Positions 20,695-31,310 of a DNA stretch of 64,000 nucleotides are shown here, one piece after another (the first letter of the stretch is position 1; the number at the start of each line of letters is the position of its first letter). This DNA is from Inia geoffrensis. Taxonomy: Eukaryota > Chordata > Mammalia > Artiodactyla > Iniidae. A model generated the notes under the pieces. It saw only the letters and a list, made by a program, of their open reading frames with translations, ran no database searches and was not told where the DNA came from. The stretch is from positions 32,309,523-32,373,522 of the forward strand of contig CM070918.1 in the NCBI GenBank assembly GCA_036417435.1, given 5' to 3'. Both the position numbers and the translations under genes were made by a program.

Positions 20695-20945
20695 AGCCTC
20701 TTTCATTCATTTGTTTGACAATTCCTATGTGTCGGGTTTCATGTTAGTGTTTGAGGAGAACTACGTCACAGTCTGTATTCCCAAGAAGTTCACAGTCCAA
20801 CTGGGGTGGGGGGGAGAGGTAAGGATGCAGGTTTTACATATCACTGACTCATCTTTACCATTCTTAGTCTCCTCCAGACAATGTGCCATGTAGTAGGCAC
20901 TCAGGAAGATTTGTCGAGCGCATGCATGAATGAACTCATTAACTA
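20695..20945 (-). repeat. L2 3'-end fragments
   Basis: CATTCATTTGTTTGACAATT and AGTTCACAGTCCAACTGGGG read as antisense L2 3' end. The last part (GTGCCATGTAGTAGGCACTC, about 20880-20945) reads as a forward L2/MIR tail, giving an inverted pair. Confidence 0.6.
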
Positions 20946-21049
20946 ACATTGCCTTATTCTGTAATTGCATTACGTATGTATTTCTCATCTCCCAAGGGAT
21001 AGAACCATATTATGATAGCATGGTAGACTCAGAGAGACAGTAACCTGTA

Positions 21050-21285
21050 ACAGGTAAGAAGTTGGGTCTACAGGCAGAGTTCCTAGGTGTGAATCTTGGC
21101 TTTTCCACCTGCTAGTTGCACAATTTGAGGCAATTTACTTTACTTCTCTGTGCTTCAGTTTCCCATTCTGAAAATAAAGATAATAATAGTAGCTACTTCA
21201 TGGGGTTGTTGAGGTGATTGAGCTAATGCATACTCAGTACCTGAAGCAGTGCCTAGCGATAGCGTTGTGCTGGTAAATGTTGAAC
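21050..21285 (+). repeat. MIR SINE
   Basis: Good forward MIR: GGTGTGAATCTTGGCTTTTC, TTCTCTGTGCTTCAGTTTCC, GATAATAATAGTAGCTACTT, CATGGGGTTGTTGAGGTGAT. Confidence 0.9.
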
Positions 21286-21307
21286 GATCAGCTTTCTGGT
21301 GGTTAAA

Positions 21308-21310
21308 ACA

Positions 21311-21352
<42 letters not shown>

Positions 21353-21357
21353 TACAC
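21308..21357. repeat. (CA)n microsatellite
   Basis: About 50 bp of CA with two internal interruptions (CATACA, CGCACATA). Directly downstream of the MIR. Confidence 0.95.
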
Positions 21358-21784
21358 CCCAATTTGTCCCATTTGCTGATTTCAGTGGTGTAAATGCTTC
21401 CGCCACCAATCACCATCAACATGAAATCACTGAACTCAGAGCTGGGAAGAGATGTGTCCAATCTGTTTGGTGAGCCAGCTCTCCATTGAGTTATATCTAA
21501 TGAGCTAGTGTACATGAAATCATTTCCTAAACTTTTGTACATGTTAAGTTTGCTCTGTTAATCTTTTTCCATTTGTGGTCCTTATTGTGTTTAACAGAAT
21601 GGTAAAGATATGAGGTCAATTTCTCAATAATTATATGAACAAGCCAACTACTGTCTCCAAGTCTGGCTGAGCACCAAGGAATGAGGGAGGTCCCCTTCAC
21701 AGCACTGTCCACTGTGCACGATGTTGTCAAGTTTCTTTAGAAAGATGCCATGATAATGTCAAATTTAAAGGACTTACTATAGTC
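21358..21784. other. Non-repetitive interval, nothing recognised
   Basis: No repeat, RNA gene or exon that I can support. Confidence 0.45.
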
Positions 21785-22015
21785 TACAAACTGTATCAGA
21801 TGCCTTAAATACATCATTCCATTCTATCCTCACAACTTTGAAAAAAAAAATCAGAAATATAACCCCAATTTACAGATGAGAAAACTGAGGCTCAAAGGGG
21901 TAAAAAACACGCTCTTATTCCACCACCACTAAGTGACAAAGCCAGGATTTAACCCTGGTCTGTTTGATGTCAAAACTCACACCCTAAACCACTTACCCTT
22001 GAACTTCCATGATGC
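21785..22015 (-). repeat. MIR SINE
   Basis: Antisense MIR: TTTACAGATGAGAAAACTGA, GGCTCAAAGGGGTAAAAAAC, AAGCCAGGATTTAACCCTGG, CCTAAACCACTTACCC. Confidence 0.85.
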
Positions 22016-22037
22016 TTTTAGGTTCTAAAGTCATTTT

Positions 22038-22582
22038 TAAAAAAAATTATTTTACTTATTTATTTTTGGCTGCATTGTTTTTTTTTTTTTTTGCGGTATG
22101 TGGGCCTTTCACCATGGTGGCCTCTCCCGTTGCAGAGCACAGGCTCCAGACGCACAGGCTCAGCGGCCATGGCTCACGGGCCTAGAGGCTCCACGGCATG
22201 TGGGATCTTCCCGGACCGGGGAACAAACCCATGTCCCCCGCATTGGCAGGCGGACTCTCAACCACTGCGCTACCACGGAAGCCCTGCATTGGGTTTTTGT
22301 TGCTGCACGTGGGCTTTCTCTAGTTGTGGCGAGTGGGGACCACTCTTTGTTGCGGAGCATGGGCTTCTCATTGCAGTGGCCTCTCTTGTTGCAGAGTACG
22401 GGCTCTAGGTGTGCAGGCTTCAGTAATTGTGGCTTGCGGGCTCTAGAGCACAGGCTCAGTAGTTGTGGTGCACAGGCTTAGTTGCTCAGCAGCATGTGGG
22501 ATCTTCCTGGACCAGGACTTGAACCTGTGTCCCCTGCATTGGCAGGCAGATTTTTAACCACTGCGCCACCAGGGAAGTCCCC
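22038..22582 (-). mobile_element. Older long CHR-type SINE, host of a nested SINE
   Basis: Antisense element: tail at 22038-22077 (TTTTACTTATTTATTTTTGG, CTGCATTG), interrupted at 22078-22283, then 22284-22582 including GCACGTGGGCTTTCTCTAGT, a second CHR-like body, and the tRNA-like head ending CTGCGCCACCAGGGAAGTCC. Target duplication TAAAGTCATTTT (about 22026-22037) and TAAGGTCATTTT (about 22582-22593) flanks the whole. More diverged than the inserted copy. Confidence 0.9.
22078..22283 (-). mobile_element. CHR SINE, nested copy
   Basis: Antisense CHR SINE with T-run, GCGGTATGTGGGCC, body and tRNA-like head ending ACGGAAGCC. It interrupts the older SINE within CTGCATTG, which is duplicated at 22070-22077 and 22284-22291. 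It therefore postdates its host. Confidence 0.95.
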
Positions 22583-22611
22583 TAAGGTCATTTTAATTTT
22601 GACTATTGGTG

Positions 22612-22865
22612 CCAGTAGGCAACATATCATAGTGGATAAGAGAATAAACTCTAGAGCCAGACCAGGTTCAAATAGTTGTCTGCTTTTTATCAGCTGTGTG
22701 ACTTCAGGCAACTTACTTAGCTTCTCTGTGCCTCTGTTTCTTAATCTGTAAAATGGAGATAATTATGGTAACTGCTTTAAAGTTTGTTTTGAGGACTAAA
22801 TGAGCTAATATGTATGAAATATTTAGAACAATGTCTGGAACTGAAATGTTCTATGTAATTGTTTA
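22612..22865 (+). repeat. MIR SINE
   Basis: Nearly full-length forward MIR: CATAGTGGATAAGAGAATAA, CTCTAGAGCCAGACCAGGTT, TGTGTGACTTCAGGCAACTT, TAATCTGTAAAATGGAGATA, AATGAGCTAATATGTATGAA. Confidence 0.92.
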
Positions 22866-23830
22866 GTGTATGAAAATGAAGTTCCTTTAGATGAGGTGAG
22901 AGTATCCCCCGATTTCAAGAGAGAAATCACATGAAACCAACTCTTAGATACAATAACCAGTTCACTTAATTCACTTTCCAGAAAAGCTCCAGGCAGATGA
23001 AACCAAACAATAACAGGACCAAATACAGACAAACAGCAGGCCTAGCTTTCCTCTCACACGTACACTCTGCACCGTGAGTTTCCAGTTAAATGACCTCTAT
23101 GGAAACCCCAATCATAACAGCTTACATTTTTCTAAGCAGGTCTTCAATGGTGACTATCAGTGCCCCTCAGAGGACACAGGATGGAAAATAAACAGGAGGT
23201 TTTATATGGTGATAAACTCATGACTTAAGCAGCCTTTCCTCAGTTATGGGTAACACAATTCCACTCAGCTAACTAACCCCAAACAAAGCCACATAGACAT
23301 GGCTGTCTCTCACATCCCTCCAAATCATAAGTAAACACTCCTGTTGAAAGGCAAAAGCTTTTGAAAAATCTGATCAAGATATAGATCCAGGTGACGTTGC
23401 TGTATCCACCAAATGGGTGGCTTTCAAAAAGTACCTGGAGGGGTCTCATTGAGTTCTTTTCTTTCTAACTGGCGGTGGCAGCAATACAAGTTGGGTGACC
23501 CATATACACCTCCAGGAACTTTTTTTGCATAGTTTTGATAGCACCCTTTTGGAACCTTTAACCACACATACACCCATGTAGGCCATCGCCGCCAACACAG
23601 TACTTACCATGTTTTCCAATAAAGTCTGTGTCTTTAAGGATTACCTCTTATGTGTAGAATGTTATAATAAGATCTAACTACCAGTGTACATGATCAGGGG
23701 TCAGAGGAGTATTATAAATGGTACTACTGGGATGCAATCAGCAAAACTTGGAAATTCTATAGGGTAAATGACGTGGTTTCTTCCATGAATAAAAGGGAAG
23801 GAAATTTTTATAGATCAAAAGAGAGTTTAA
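22866..23830. other. 1-kb non-repetitive interval
   Basis: No interspersed repeat recognised. GC content rises locally around 23580-23610 (GCCATCGCCGCCAACAC). No credible exon found. Confidence 0.45.
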
Positions 23831-25661
23831 CTGATGAAAGAAATTAAAGATGATAGAAACAGATGGAGAGATATACCATGTTCTTGGATTGGAAGAATCA
23901 GTATTGTGAAAATGACTCTACTACCCAAAGCAATCTACAGATTCAATGCAACCCCTATCAAACTACCAATGGCATTTTTCACAGAACTAGAACAAAAAAT
24001 TTCACAATTTGTATGGGAACACAAAAGACCCCGAATAGCCAAAGCAATCTTGAGAAAGAAAAACGGAGCTGGAGGAATCAGGCTCCTGGACTTCAGACTA
24101 TACTGCAAAGCTACAGTAATCAAGACAGTATGCTACTGGCACAAAAACAGAAATATAGATCAATGGAACAGGATAGAAAGCCCAGAGACAAACCCACGCA
24201 CATATGGTCACCTTATCTTTGATAAAGGAGGCAAGAATATACAATGGAGAAAAGACAGCCTCTTCAATAAGTGGTGCTGGGATAACTGGACAGCTACATG
24301 TAAAAGATTGAAATTAGAGTACTTCCTAACATCATACACAAAAATAAACTCAAAATGGATTAAAGACCTAAATGTAAGACCAGACACTATAAAACTCTTA
24401 GAGGAAAATATAGGAAGAACACTCTTTGACATAAATCATAGCAAGATCCTTTTTGACCCACCTCCTAGAGAAATATAAATAACAACAAAAATAAACAAAT
24501 GGCACCTAATGAAACTTAAAAGCTTTTGCACAACAAAGGAAACCATAAACAAAATGAAAAGACAACCCTCAGAATGGGAGAAAATATTTGCAAACAAAGC
24601 AACTGGCAAAGGATTAATCTCCAACATATACAAGCAGCTCATGCAGCTCAATATCAAAAAAACAAACAACCCAATCCAAAACTGGGCAGAAGACCTAAAC
24701 AGACACTTCTCCAAAGAAGATATACAGATTGCCAACAAACACATGAAAAGATGCTCAACATCACTAATCAGTACAGAAATGCAACTCAAAACTACAATGA
24801 GGTATCACCTCACACGGATCTGAATGGCCATCATCAAAAAATCTACAAATTATAAATGCTGGAGAGGGTATGGAGAAGACGGAACCCTCTTGCACTGTTG
24901 GTGGGAATGTAAATTGACACAGCCATATGGAGAACAGTATGGAGGTTCCTTAAAAAACTAAAAATAGAACTACCATACAACCCAGCTATCCCACTACTGG
25001 GCATATACCCTGAGAAAACCATAATTCCAAAAGAGTCATTTACCACAATGTTCACTGCAGCTCTATTTACAATAGTCAGGACATGGAAGCAACCTGAGTG
25101 TCCATCAACAGGTGAATGGCTAAAGAAGATGTGGTACATATACACAATGGCATATTACTCAGCCATAAAAAGAAATGAAATTGAGTTATTTGTAGTGAGG
25201 TGGATGGACCTAGAGCCTGTCATACAGAGTGAAGTAAGTCAGAAAGAGAAAAACAAATACCGTATGCTAAAACATTTATATGGAATCGAAAAAAAAAAAA
25301 GGTTCTGATGAGCCCCTAGGCAGGAAGGAATAAAGACACAGATGTAGAGAATGGACTTGAGGACACGGGGAGAGGGAAGGGTAAGCTGGGATGAAGTGAG
25401 AGAGTAGCATTGACATACATACACTACCAAATGTAAAATAGATAGCTAGTGGGAAACAGCTGCATTGCATGCAAACAGCTCGGTGCTGTGTGACCACCTA
25501 GAGGGATGGGATAGGGAGGGTGGGAGGGAGACGTAAGAGGGAGGGGATATGGAGATATGGGGATATATGTATACATATAGCCTATTCACTTTGTTATACA
25601 GCAGAGACTAACATACCATTTTAAAGCAATTATACTCCAATAAAGATGTTAAAAAAAAAAA
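23831..25661 (+). mobile_element. L1 element (3'-UTR type 2), 5'-truncated, 1.8 kb
   Basis: The longest L1 in the window. It contains the C-terminal part of ORF2, the type-2 3' UTR (AGGGTAAGCTGGGATGAAGT, TAGATAGCTAGTGGGAAACA, AATTATACTCCAATAAAGAT) and a short A tail running into GA repeats. A target duplication AGAGAGTTTAA (23820-23830) and AGAGAGTTTCAA (25669-25680) marks the ends. There is no 5' UTR, ORF1 or reverse-transcriptase catalytic region, so it cannot move by itself. Confidence 0.93.
23834..25308 (+). pseudogene. L1 ORF2 C-terminal remnant
   Basis: ORF2 of L1 encodes endonuclease and reverse transcriptase; only the part after the catalytic domain remains. A 214-residue open stretch (23834-24478) carries [45 protein letters not shown] and [20 protein letters not shown], typical of the region downstream of the RT. 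A TAA at 24476 interrupts it. The same frame continues at 24509-24823, and the terminal Cys/Trp-rich block lies in another frame at 25048-25308. The usual stop is mutated (ATC then GAA), which extends the frame into the 3' UTR by a few residues. Noncoding now. Confidence 0.92.
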
Positions 25662-25954
25662 GAGAGAGAGAGAGTTTCAAGCCATATCAACCAAATGCAA
25701 TGTGTGGACTTTGGTTCAGATCTTCATTTGAGCAAACCACTTATAGAAAGTCATTTTGAGATTGTTTGAACACTGATTGAATATTGGATTATATTAGGAA
25801 ATTTATGTTAACTTTTTAGGTGTTAAAGACATTGTATTTATGCTTTTAAATCCTTCTTATCTCTTACAAATCCATGCTGAAGTATTTATGGATGAAATAA
25901 TGGGATATCTGGTACTTGCTTTAAAACACTCCAGGCAGAGGTGAGGGGCATGGT
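25662..25954. other. Short interval: GA repeat then non-repetitive DNA
   Basis: Starts with AGAGAGAGAGAGA next to the L1 tail. The rest shows nothing I recognise. Confidence 0.5.
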
Positions 25955-26095
25955 GGGGAGGAAGTCAGAATTGATGAAACCAAAGGACTCTATGCTGATG
26001 GTTGCTGGATGTTAAGTACAAGAGGGTTTATTCTACTATTCTCTCTACCTTGTATATGTTTGAAGGTTTCTATAATGAAAAGCCTTTTCAATTTT
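25955..26095 (+). repeat. Old L1 (L1M-type) 3' end
   Basis: GATGGTTGCTGGATGTTAAG, TTTATTCTACTATTCTCTCT, TGTATATGTTTGAAGGTTTC and TATAATGAAAAG match the 3' terminus of old L1 families. Confidence 0.65.
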
Positions 26096-26149
26096 CTGAA
26101 TCATAAACATGTGAATCCTTTCTGACTTTTCCCCTCCCTTCTTCCCCTA

Positions 26150-26990
26150 CCCCCTTTCCCTTTGCTGTTCAGTCACTAGGGCTGGTCTCTTCTACATACT
26201 ACAAACTGTCCCCTCTTCATCCAATAGCAACCACCTTAGTCAAACCCTCATTTCTTCCTTCCTGCATCATTGCCACAGCCTCCTTACTGTCTCCAGTCTC
26301 CAAGCTCCTGAGCCTTCATCTTCTCTCCCACCAGAGTAATCTCACTAAAATGCAAGTCTGATCAAGGCACCCCACTATGTGCAACCCTTCAACGGCTCAT
26401 CCTCATCTACCAGGAAGAGTTTAACCATAACCCACAAGGCCCCTCATGATCCGTCCCTTGCCTCCCGTTCCAGCCTCATCTTCCCATCTTGCCTTCAAAT
26501 AAGTAGGTTCCAACAATACCAGGCTACTTCTCATCCATTTGACAAGAGTTTAATTAATGGGCCCCTATTATCAGATGAACACCATGCTAAGTATGGGGAA
26601 CACAATGGCAAAAACCAAGATAAAGTTCCTACCTCATGGAATTTATATTCCACTAGGAAAAACAATACATGAATAAACAAGACGGTGATGAACAGTGAAT
26701 GTATTCACTTACAGTTCCCTGAATTTGCTATGCTCTTAATCTTCTATGTCTTTGCATATGCAGTTGCTTTCATCTGGAACATGCCCTCCCCCAATCAGCT
26801 CCCTTCATCTGCTGAATGCCCACCCATCCATTCACCCTTTAAGATTCAGCCCGGCCATAGCTTTCTCTGGGAAACCTTCCCTACCTCCCTCAGGCTTGGT
26901 TTTTCATCGTTGTATCACCAATATTTTGTACATTGCCTAAGCTAAAGTTGGTCTTTAATAAATGCTTATTTTAAAAAACAAATGAATGAA
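26150..26990 (+). repeat. L2 LINE with an inverted L2 fragment inside
   Basis: Forward L2: AGTAATCTCACTAAAATGCA, AGTCTGATCAAGGCACCCCA, CAGCCTCATCTTCCCATCTT, then after an interruption CATCTGGAACATGCCCTCCC, TTAAGATTCAGCCCGGCCAT and TCTTTAATAAATGC with an AATGAATGAATGG tail. Between 26515 and 26690 the sequence (GATGAACACCATGCTAAGTA, CTACCTCATGGAATTTATAT) reads as the L2 3' end on the other strand. Open frames here are L2-derived. Confidence 0.85.
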
Positions 26991-29017
26991 TGGATCAATG
27001 AATGGATTTCTGCCTCCCTTAAACTGGCTTTCTTGGTCTTTTAAGTTGTGCGTGTTAAAAGCAGAGGTTACATTTGAGCATTATTCTATATCTTGAAGCA
27101 CTTGGGATTATGATGTACTGCCTATTAATCAAAGTCATTGAAAATGGATATTTGCTTAAAGCAAAAGTTTCTCTGCACATTTCCAGTGAATCGTGTTATG
27201 TGCAAAAAAGGCTCTACCGTGAAACACACTGAGTTAAAGAAAAATTATACTGAGTAGTGTTTTTTTTAGCTCCAGGATTTCTCAGAACCTTTAACATGCT
27301 AATTTGCATTGTGACCCTCCAGAATGATACTTTATATAATTTTCCAAAACATGTTTGACCAATGGACCCATTTGTTCTAAGGGCATCTCAACAGATGAAG
27401 GTCTTGAAGAGCATCTTTTAGGAAGCATTGGTCTACCTGATGCTCTGCCTAAGAGCTTGCCTTTACTGGTCCACGTGACTTACCATAAAATAAGTAATAG
27501 AACAGGGCTTTGAAGCAGTGGCTGTTCAACAGCAAGAGAGTGCTGAAGCTCTCTGTTCCCTTGCCTCCTGGTCTGTTAAACTATGGTAATAACACACGCC
27601 AGAACGAAATCAGCAGAACGAATAATAATTTACAAGGATGGGATGTAGGGATTTTATTGTTATAGTGTGTTATTATCACTATTTTCCAGCTTTCTCCCTT
27701 TCTGTCTTTATTCCTCAATCTATACAGTAAAGTTAGCAATGCCTTAGTGATTGAGAAAATGGCATATCAATCAATGCTCGTTAAAACAAACATACAAAAA
27801 TGAAAATCTCTAAGGACTAAAATCAGTAGCTGCTAAGGCTGCTTCTAGATACGTGAGAAATGAAATAAGAGTAGACTATATGACATTTGGGAGAAGAGAG
27901 TTTCTTTTAACACAGTGGTTTACATTGCTTTCGAGAACACAAAGAATGCAATAAAATACATGTGAATGTGTGATTTTACACATATATATGAATACCTGCC
28001 TTACACTATCATGTGAGAAAGTAAAATTGATGAAGGTTTTCTTTTCAGGCTATATCTTTGTAGCTTAAATGATGACTAATCTTACAGATTAAATCTGATC
28101 GCTGGATTATTGATATTAATTCTTTCTTTGGCTTGACAGCTGTAGGATGAAAATGTCATAGGAAACACACTGAAATTGACTGAGCCCAATTAAGAAGGCA
28201 GGACCTGGGCAGACACAGAAAAAATACATCAATCACAGCTCAGAGTTTCATTTTTAAGTCAGAATATTTTTGTAACTGGAGAAAGTAAGTTTAACACACT
28301 ATATTAGTAACAATATTATTTTACATGATGATTTATGTAACGATTTAAGTTTTAGTCCATTGTTTAAACCTAATCTGTCAACAAATAGTAAAGATTTCTT
28401 ACTCTTTTAAAAGCACAATTTGACCAAGAAATGATCAGACATGGAGGAGACTTTATCATCTTCAGAATTTTAAGCCATGCTTTTGGTGAAAGCTTTTAGT
28501 TAAACAAAGATGAATCTGTCTAATCTGGCAATTTGCAAATAGGCTCATTTCAGTACCCATTCATTAATGTGCTGATTAGAATCATAATGTAGAGTTGGAG
28601 GCATCTTAAAGTCAACTCATTTATGGAAATGCTCGTAAATTTAGCACATCATTGTTCAAATAGAAACATTCCATAATTATAGAATGTAGAAAGAGAGTAG
28701 ATTTTAAGCAATTGAGGACGAAGGAGCATACAAGTTCCTTGTTACAAAGTATCTAGACAGAAGTGACAAAACCTAAAATCAGAAGATGTGAAAGATATCC
28801 AGTATCAGTCAATGGTAAAATTGGCAGATTCCAGCAGACTCATCTTTATCCAAGTACAGAAAGCAGTGGGAAAGAAGGAAATGGAGGGGTAAGGAGAGAA
28901 GGAAGTCTTTAGAAGTAAGATTGTTATGAGCTGATTATTGTTGAAATGACATGACTGATACATGAGATTGACTATTTTTATATTTGTGTGAAATTTGTCA
29001 TGATAAAAATGTAAAAA
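26991..29017. other. 2-kb non-repetitive AT-rich interval
   Basis: No named repeat apart from a possible old L1-like piece just before 29000. Includes 28080-28240 (GATCGCTGGATTATTGATAT, TTAATTCTTTCTTTGGCTTG), which has the TAAT-rich look of conserved enhancers. No exon or RNA gene supported. Confidence 0.4.
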
Positions 29018-29230
29018 TAGGGCCTCCCTGGTGGCGCAGTGGTTGAGAATCCGCCTGCCGATGCAGGGGACGTGGGTTCGTGCCCCAGTCCGGGAATATC
29101 CCACATGCCACGGAGCCGTTGGGCCCGTGAGCCATGGCCGCTGAGCCTGCGCGTCCGGAGCCTGTGTTCCGCAACGGGAGAGGCCACAACAGTGAGAGGC
29201 CCACGTACCACAAAAAAAAAAAAAAAAAAA
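29018..29230 (+). mobile_element. Cetacean-type CHR SINE, copy 2
   Basis: Forward copy: CTCCCTGGTGGCGCAGTGGT, B box GGTTCGTGCCCC, GAGCCATGGCCGCTGAGCCT and a 20-nt A tail. Short flanking repeat GTAAAAA at 29011-29017 and 29231-29237. Two antisense frames reaching ~90-150 residues run through it and are not genes. Confidence 0.96.
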
Positions 29231-29454
29231 GTAAAAACATGTATATTTGACTTCTAGCAAGAAACACACTAATTTTAAGTGAATAAAAAGGAAATCAAAG
29301 GTAAATCAAGTACTATGAAAGGAATACATTGACTATCAAGAAGAAAGGAAGGAAGAAAACTCTCCAGAGAAAGGAAGAAACCCTGTATAAGGAATATTGA
29401 GAAGAAAGCAGGATGAGCTCAACATAACAACAACAACAAAATTGTAACCGTGTG

Positions 29455-29585
29455 AGGTAAAGGACATGCTAACTGCTGTGTTAAACTGCTTCGCAGTATA
29501 TACGTGTATCAAATCATCACATTGTACACCTTAAACTTATACAGTGTCATATGTCAATTATATCTTAATAAAGCTGGGGGAAAAT
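29455..29585 (+). repeat. Old L1 3' end
   Basis: CAAATCATCACATTGTACAC, CTTAAACTTATACAGTGTCA and TATGTCAATTATATCTTAAT with AATAAA match the old L1MA/MB-type 3' terminus. Confidence 0.8.
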
Positions 29586-29935
29586 AAAACCAGATGGAGG
29601 ATGATACAGATGTGTTTTGATAGATAACATGTTTTTCAATTTCAAGTAAAACAAACAATTGTTACTGAAGTACACTACATATTTAAAAGAGTACTAAGAA
29701 AAATGTACAGACAGAGGAGATAGATGTAGCCAGTACCAAAATTACAGAAAATATTCAAATCAAAATTCTCGTGAGAAGGTGGTTGAAATAAAAGATAGGG
29801 AATATAAATTCCCACATGGGAAAGGGAGACTTGTGAAAGCAAAAAGGGCACTTCAGAAAGTTCCAAGGATTTATTTTCTCTCTAGGATAGCATTCATCCC
29901 ACCCAAACCAAACACCTTGCCCCTTCTGTGACCTG
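29586..29935. other. Non-repetitive interval, nothing recognised
   Basis: A-rich single-copy-looking sequence with no gene signal. Confidence 0.45.
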
Positions 29936-30225
29936 TATTTTTTTTTTTTAAAGTATACTTGGTTTACAGTGTTGTGTATCTAGTGTACAAGAAAGTGATT
30001 AAGTTTTATACATATATATTCTGTTTCATATTTTTTCCGTTATAGGTTATTACAAGATATTGAGTATAGTTCCCTGTGCTATACAGTAAGACCTTGTTAG
30101 TTATCTATATTATATATAGTAGTGTGTATCTATTAATCCCAAATTCCTAATTTATCCCTCCCCCACACTTCCCCTTTGTTAACCATAAGTTTGTTTTCTA
30201 TTTCTGTTCTGTAAATAAGTACATC
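29936..30225 (-). mobile_element. L1 3' end (3'-UTR type 3), antisense
   Basis: Starts with an antisense tail (T12 at about 29940-29951), then AAGTATACTTGGTTTACAGT, TTCCCTGTGCTATACAGTAA, GTAGTGTGTATCTATTAATC and TAACCATAAGTTTGTTTTCT. Only 3' UTR is present. Confidence 0.9.
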
Positions 30226-30374
30226 CCTCTGCATACTTCTAAGTGGTCCTAGGACAGGGCCGAAAAGAGATGACATGCACGCCCAGGTTCTGCCTCAATA
30301 GGTACAGCGTGAAGGTGACAGGTGTGTAGCTGTACTGTTTAAAACCTTAAAATCTTTTGCTATTGAGTTTTTCT

Positions 30375-30500
30375 GAGTTTTTAGCATATTCCTTGTGACT
30401 AGTGGCATACCTGGCAACTAGGCATTATTTCTCAATTAATACTTGTTGGATGAATAGAAGAATGAATAGGTGAATGTATGAAAATAAATGAATGAAGCAC
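30375..30500 (+). repeat. MIR/L2 3'-end fragment
   Basis: GTGGCATACCTGGCAACTAG, then TTAATACTTGTTGGATGAAT and repeated GAATGAAT units, as in the L2/MIR tail. Confidence 0.55.
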
Positions 30501-30609
30501 AGAACATTCCCTGTATGATACCATCTCCACTAGATATCTGGGCACATGAGTGTCAGACTGCCTCCAAGTCTATTTAGTCTTAAAATGAACACATCAGGCA
30601 ATAGGCGGC

Positions 30610-31310
30610 TTCAGGGTCACCATCATTTCCTCCGTGTCCGTCACTCTTCTTGTCCAATCAGTCCTCAGTGTCAATGTCACCTCCTAAATATCTCTCAAAT
30701 CTACTCCTTCTTCCATTGTCTCATTAGACCCTTATCATCTTTCACCTAGACTGTCTGAATAGTTTCCTAACTAGTCTTCCCTTAAACCTTTCCTTTCTCC
30801 AATATGATCCTCTTTGACCACAGATCCATCATGCCTCTTCCCTTATTTAAAACGTCCACAGCTCCCCAAACTCAGAGGGTAAAATCAAAGATCCTTAGCC
30901 CAGGAAAGGCTTTCCCAAGACTCCCTCCACCCACCCACCAGTTTCCTCTGCTTCCATTATACCCAGCTGTACTTGTCGGGGGTCATGGTGGTTTCGTAGG
31001 TTTTTCCTATATAAGAATGCTTTTTTCTCCAGCTAGGGCACTGTAGATCCTTCCAAGCCAATTTGAAATGTAACCTCTGAAAAACGTTCTAATCATTCTT
31101 TCTTCTGTTTCCATTGGCATTTAGGTCATAGGCTTTTATAAAAACTTATCTGATTATCCTAGAATTATTAGTTGACTTGTCTGTTTTTCCTACTAAACAA
31201 TGAGCTCTTAGATGGAAAATATCAATTCTTATTCTGGTCAGAATCTCCCATGCCCAGCAGGCACCTGACATATAGTAGGTATTCAATACATGTTTGTTGT
31301 ATTAACACAA
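30610..31310 (+). repeat. L2 LINE
   Basis: Forward L2 3' region: CTTCCATTGTCTCATTAGAC, AGTTTCCTAACTAGTCTTCC, TTTAAAACGTCCACAGCTCC, then ATTTAGGTCATAGGC and the end CAGGCACCTGACATATAGTA, GGTATTCAATACATGTTTGT. Diverged throughout. Confidence 0.75.

Noticed and set aside
28805..29269. 154-residue antisense frame and other ~90-residue frames over SINEs
   Set aside because: The GC-rich CHR SINE body lacks stops in several frames. Similar peptides recur at every CHR copy (13.8, 22.2, 29.1, 38.4, 46.6 and 50.4 kb), which shows their origin.
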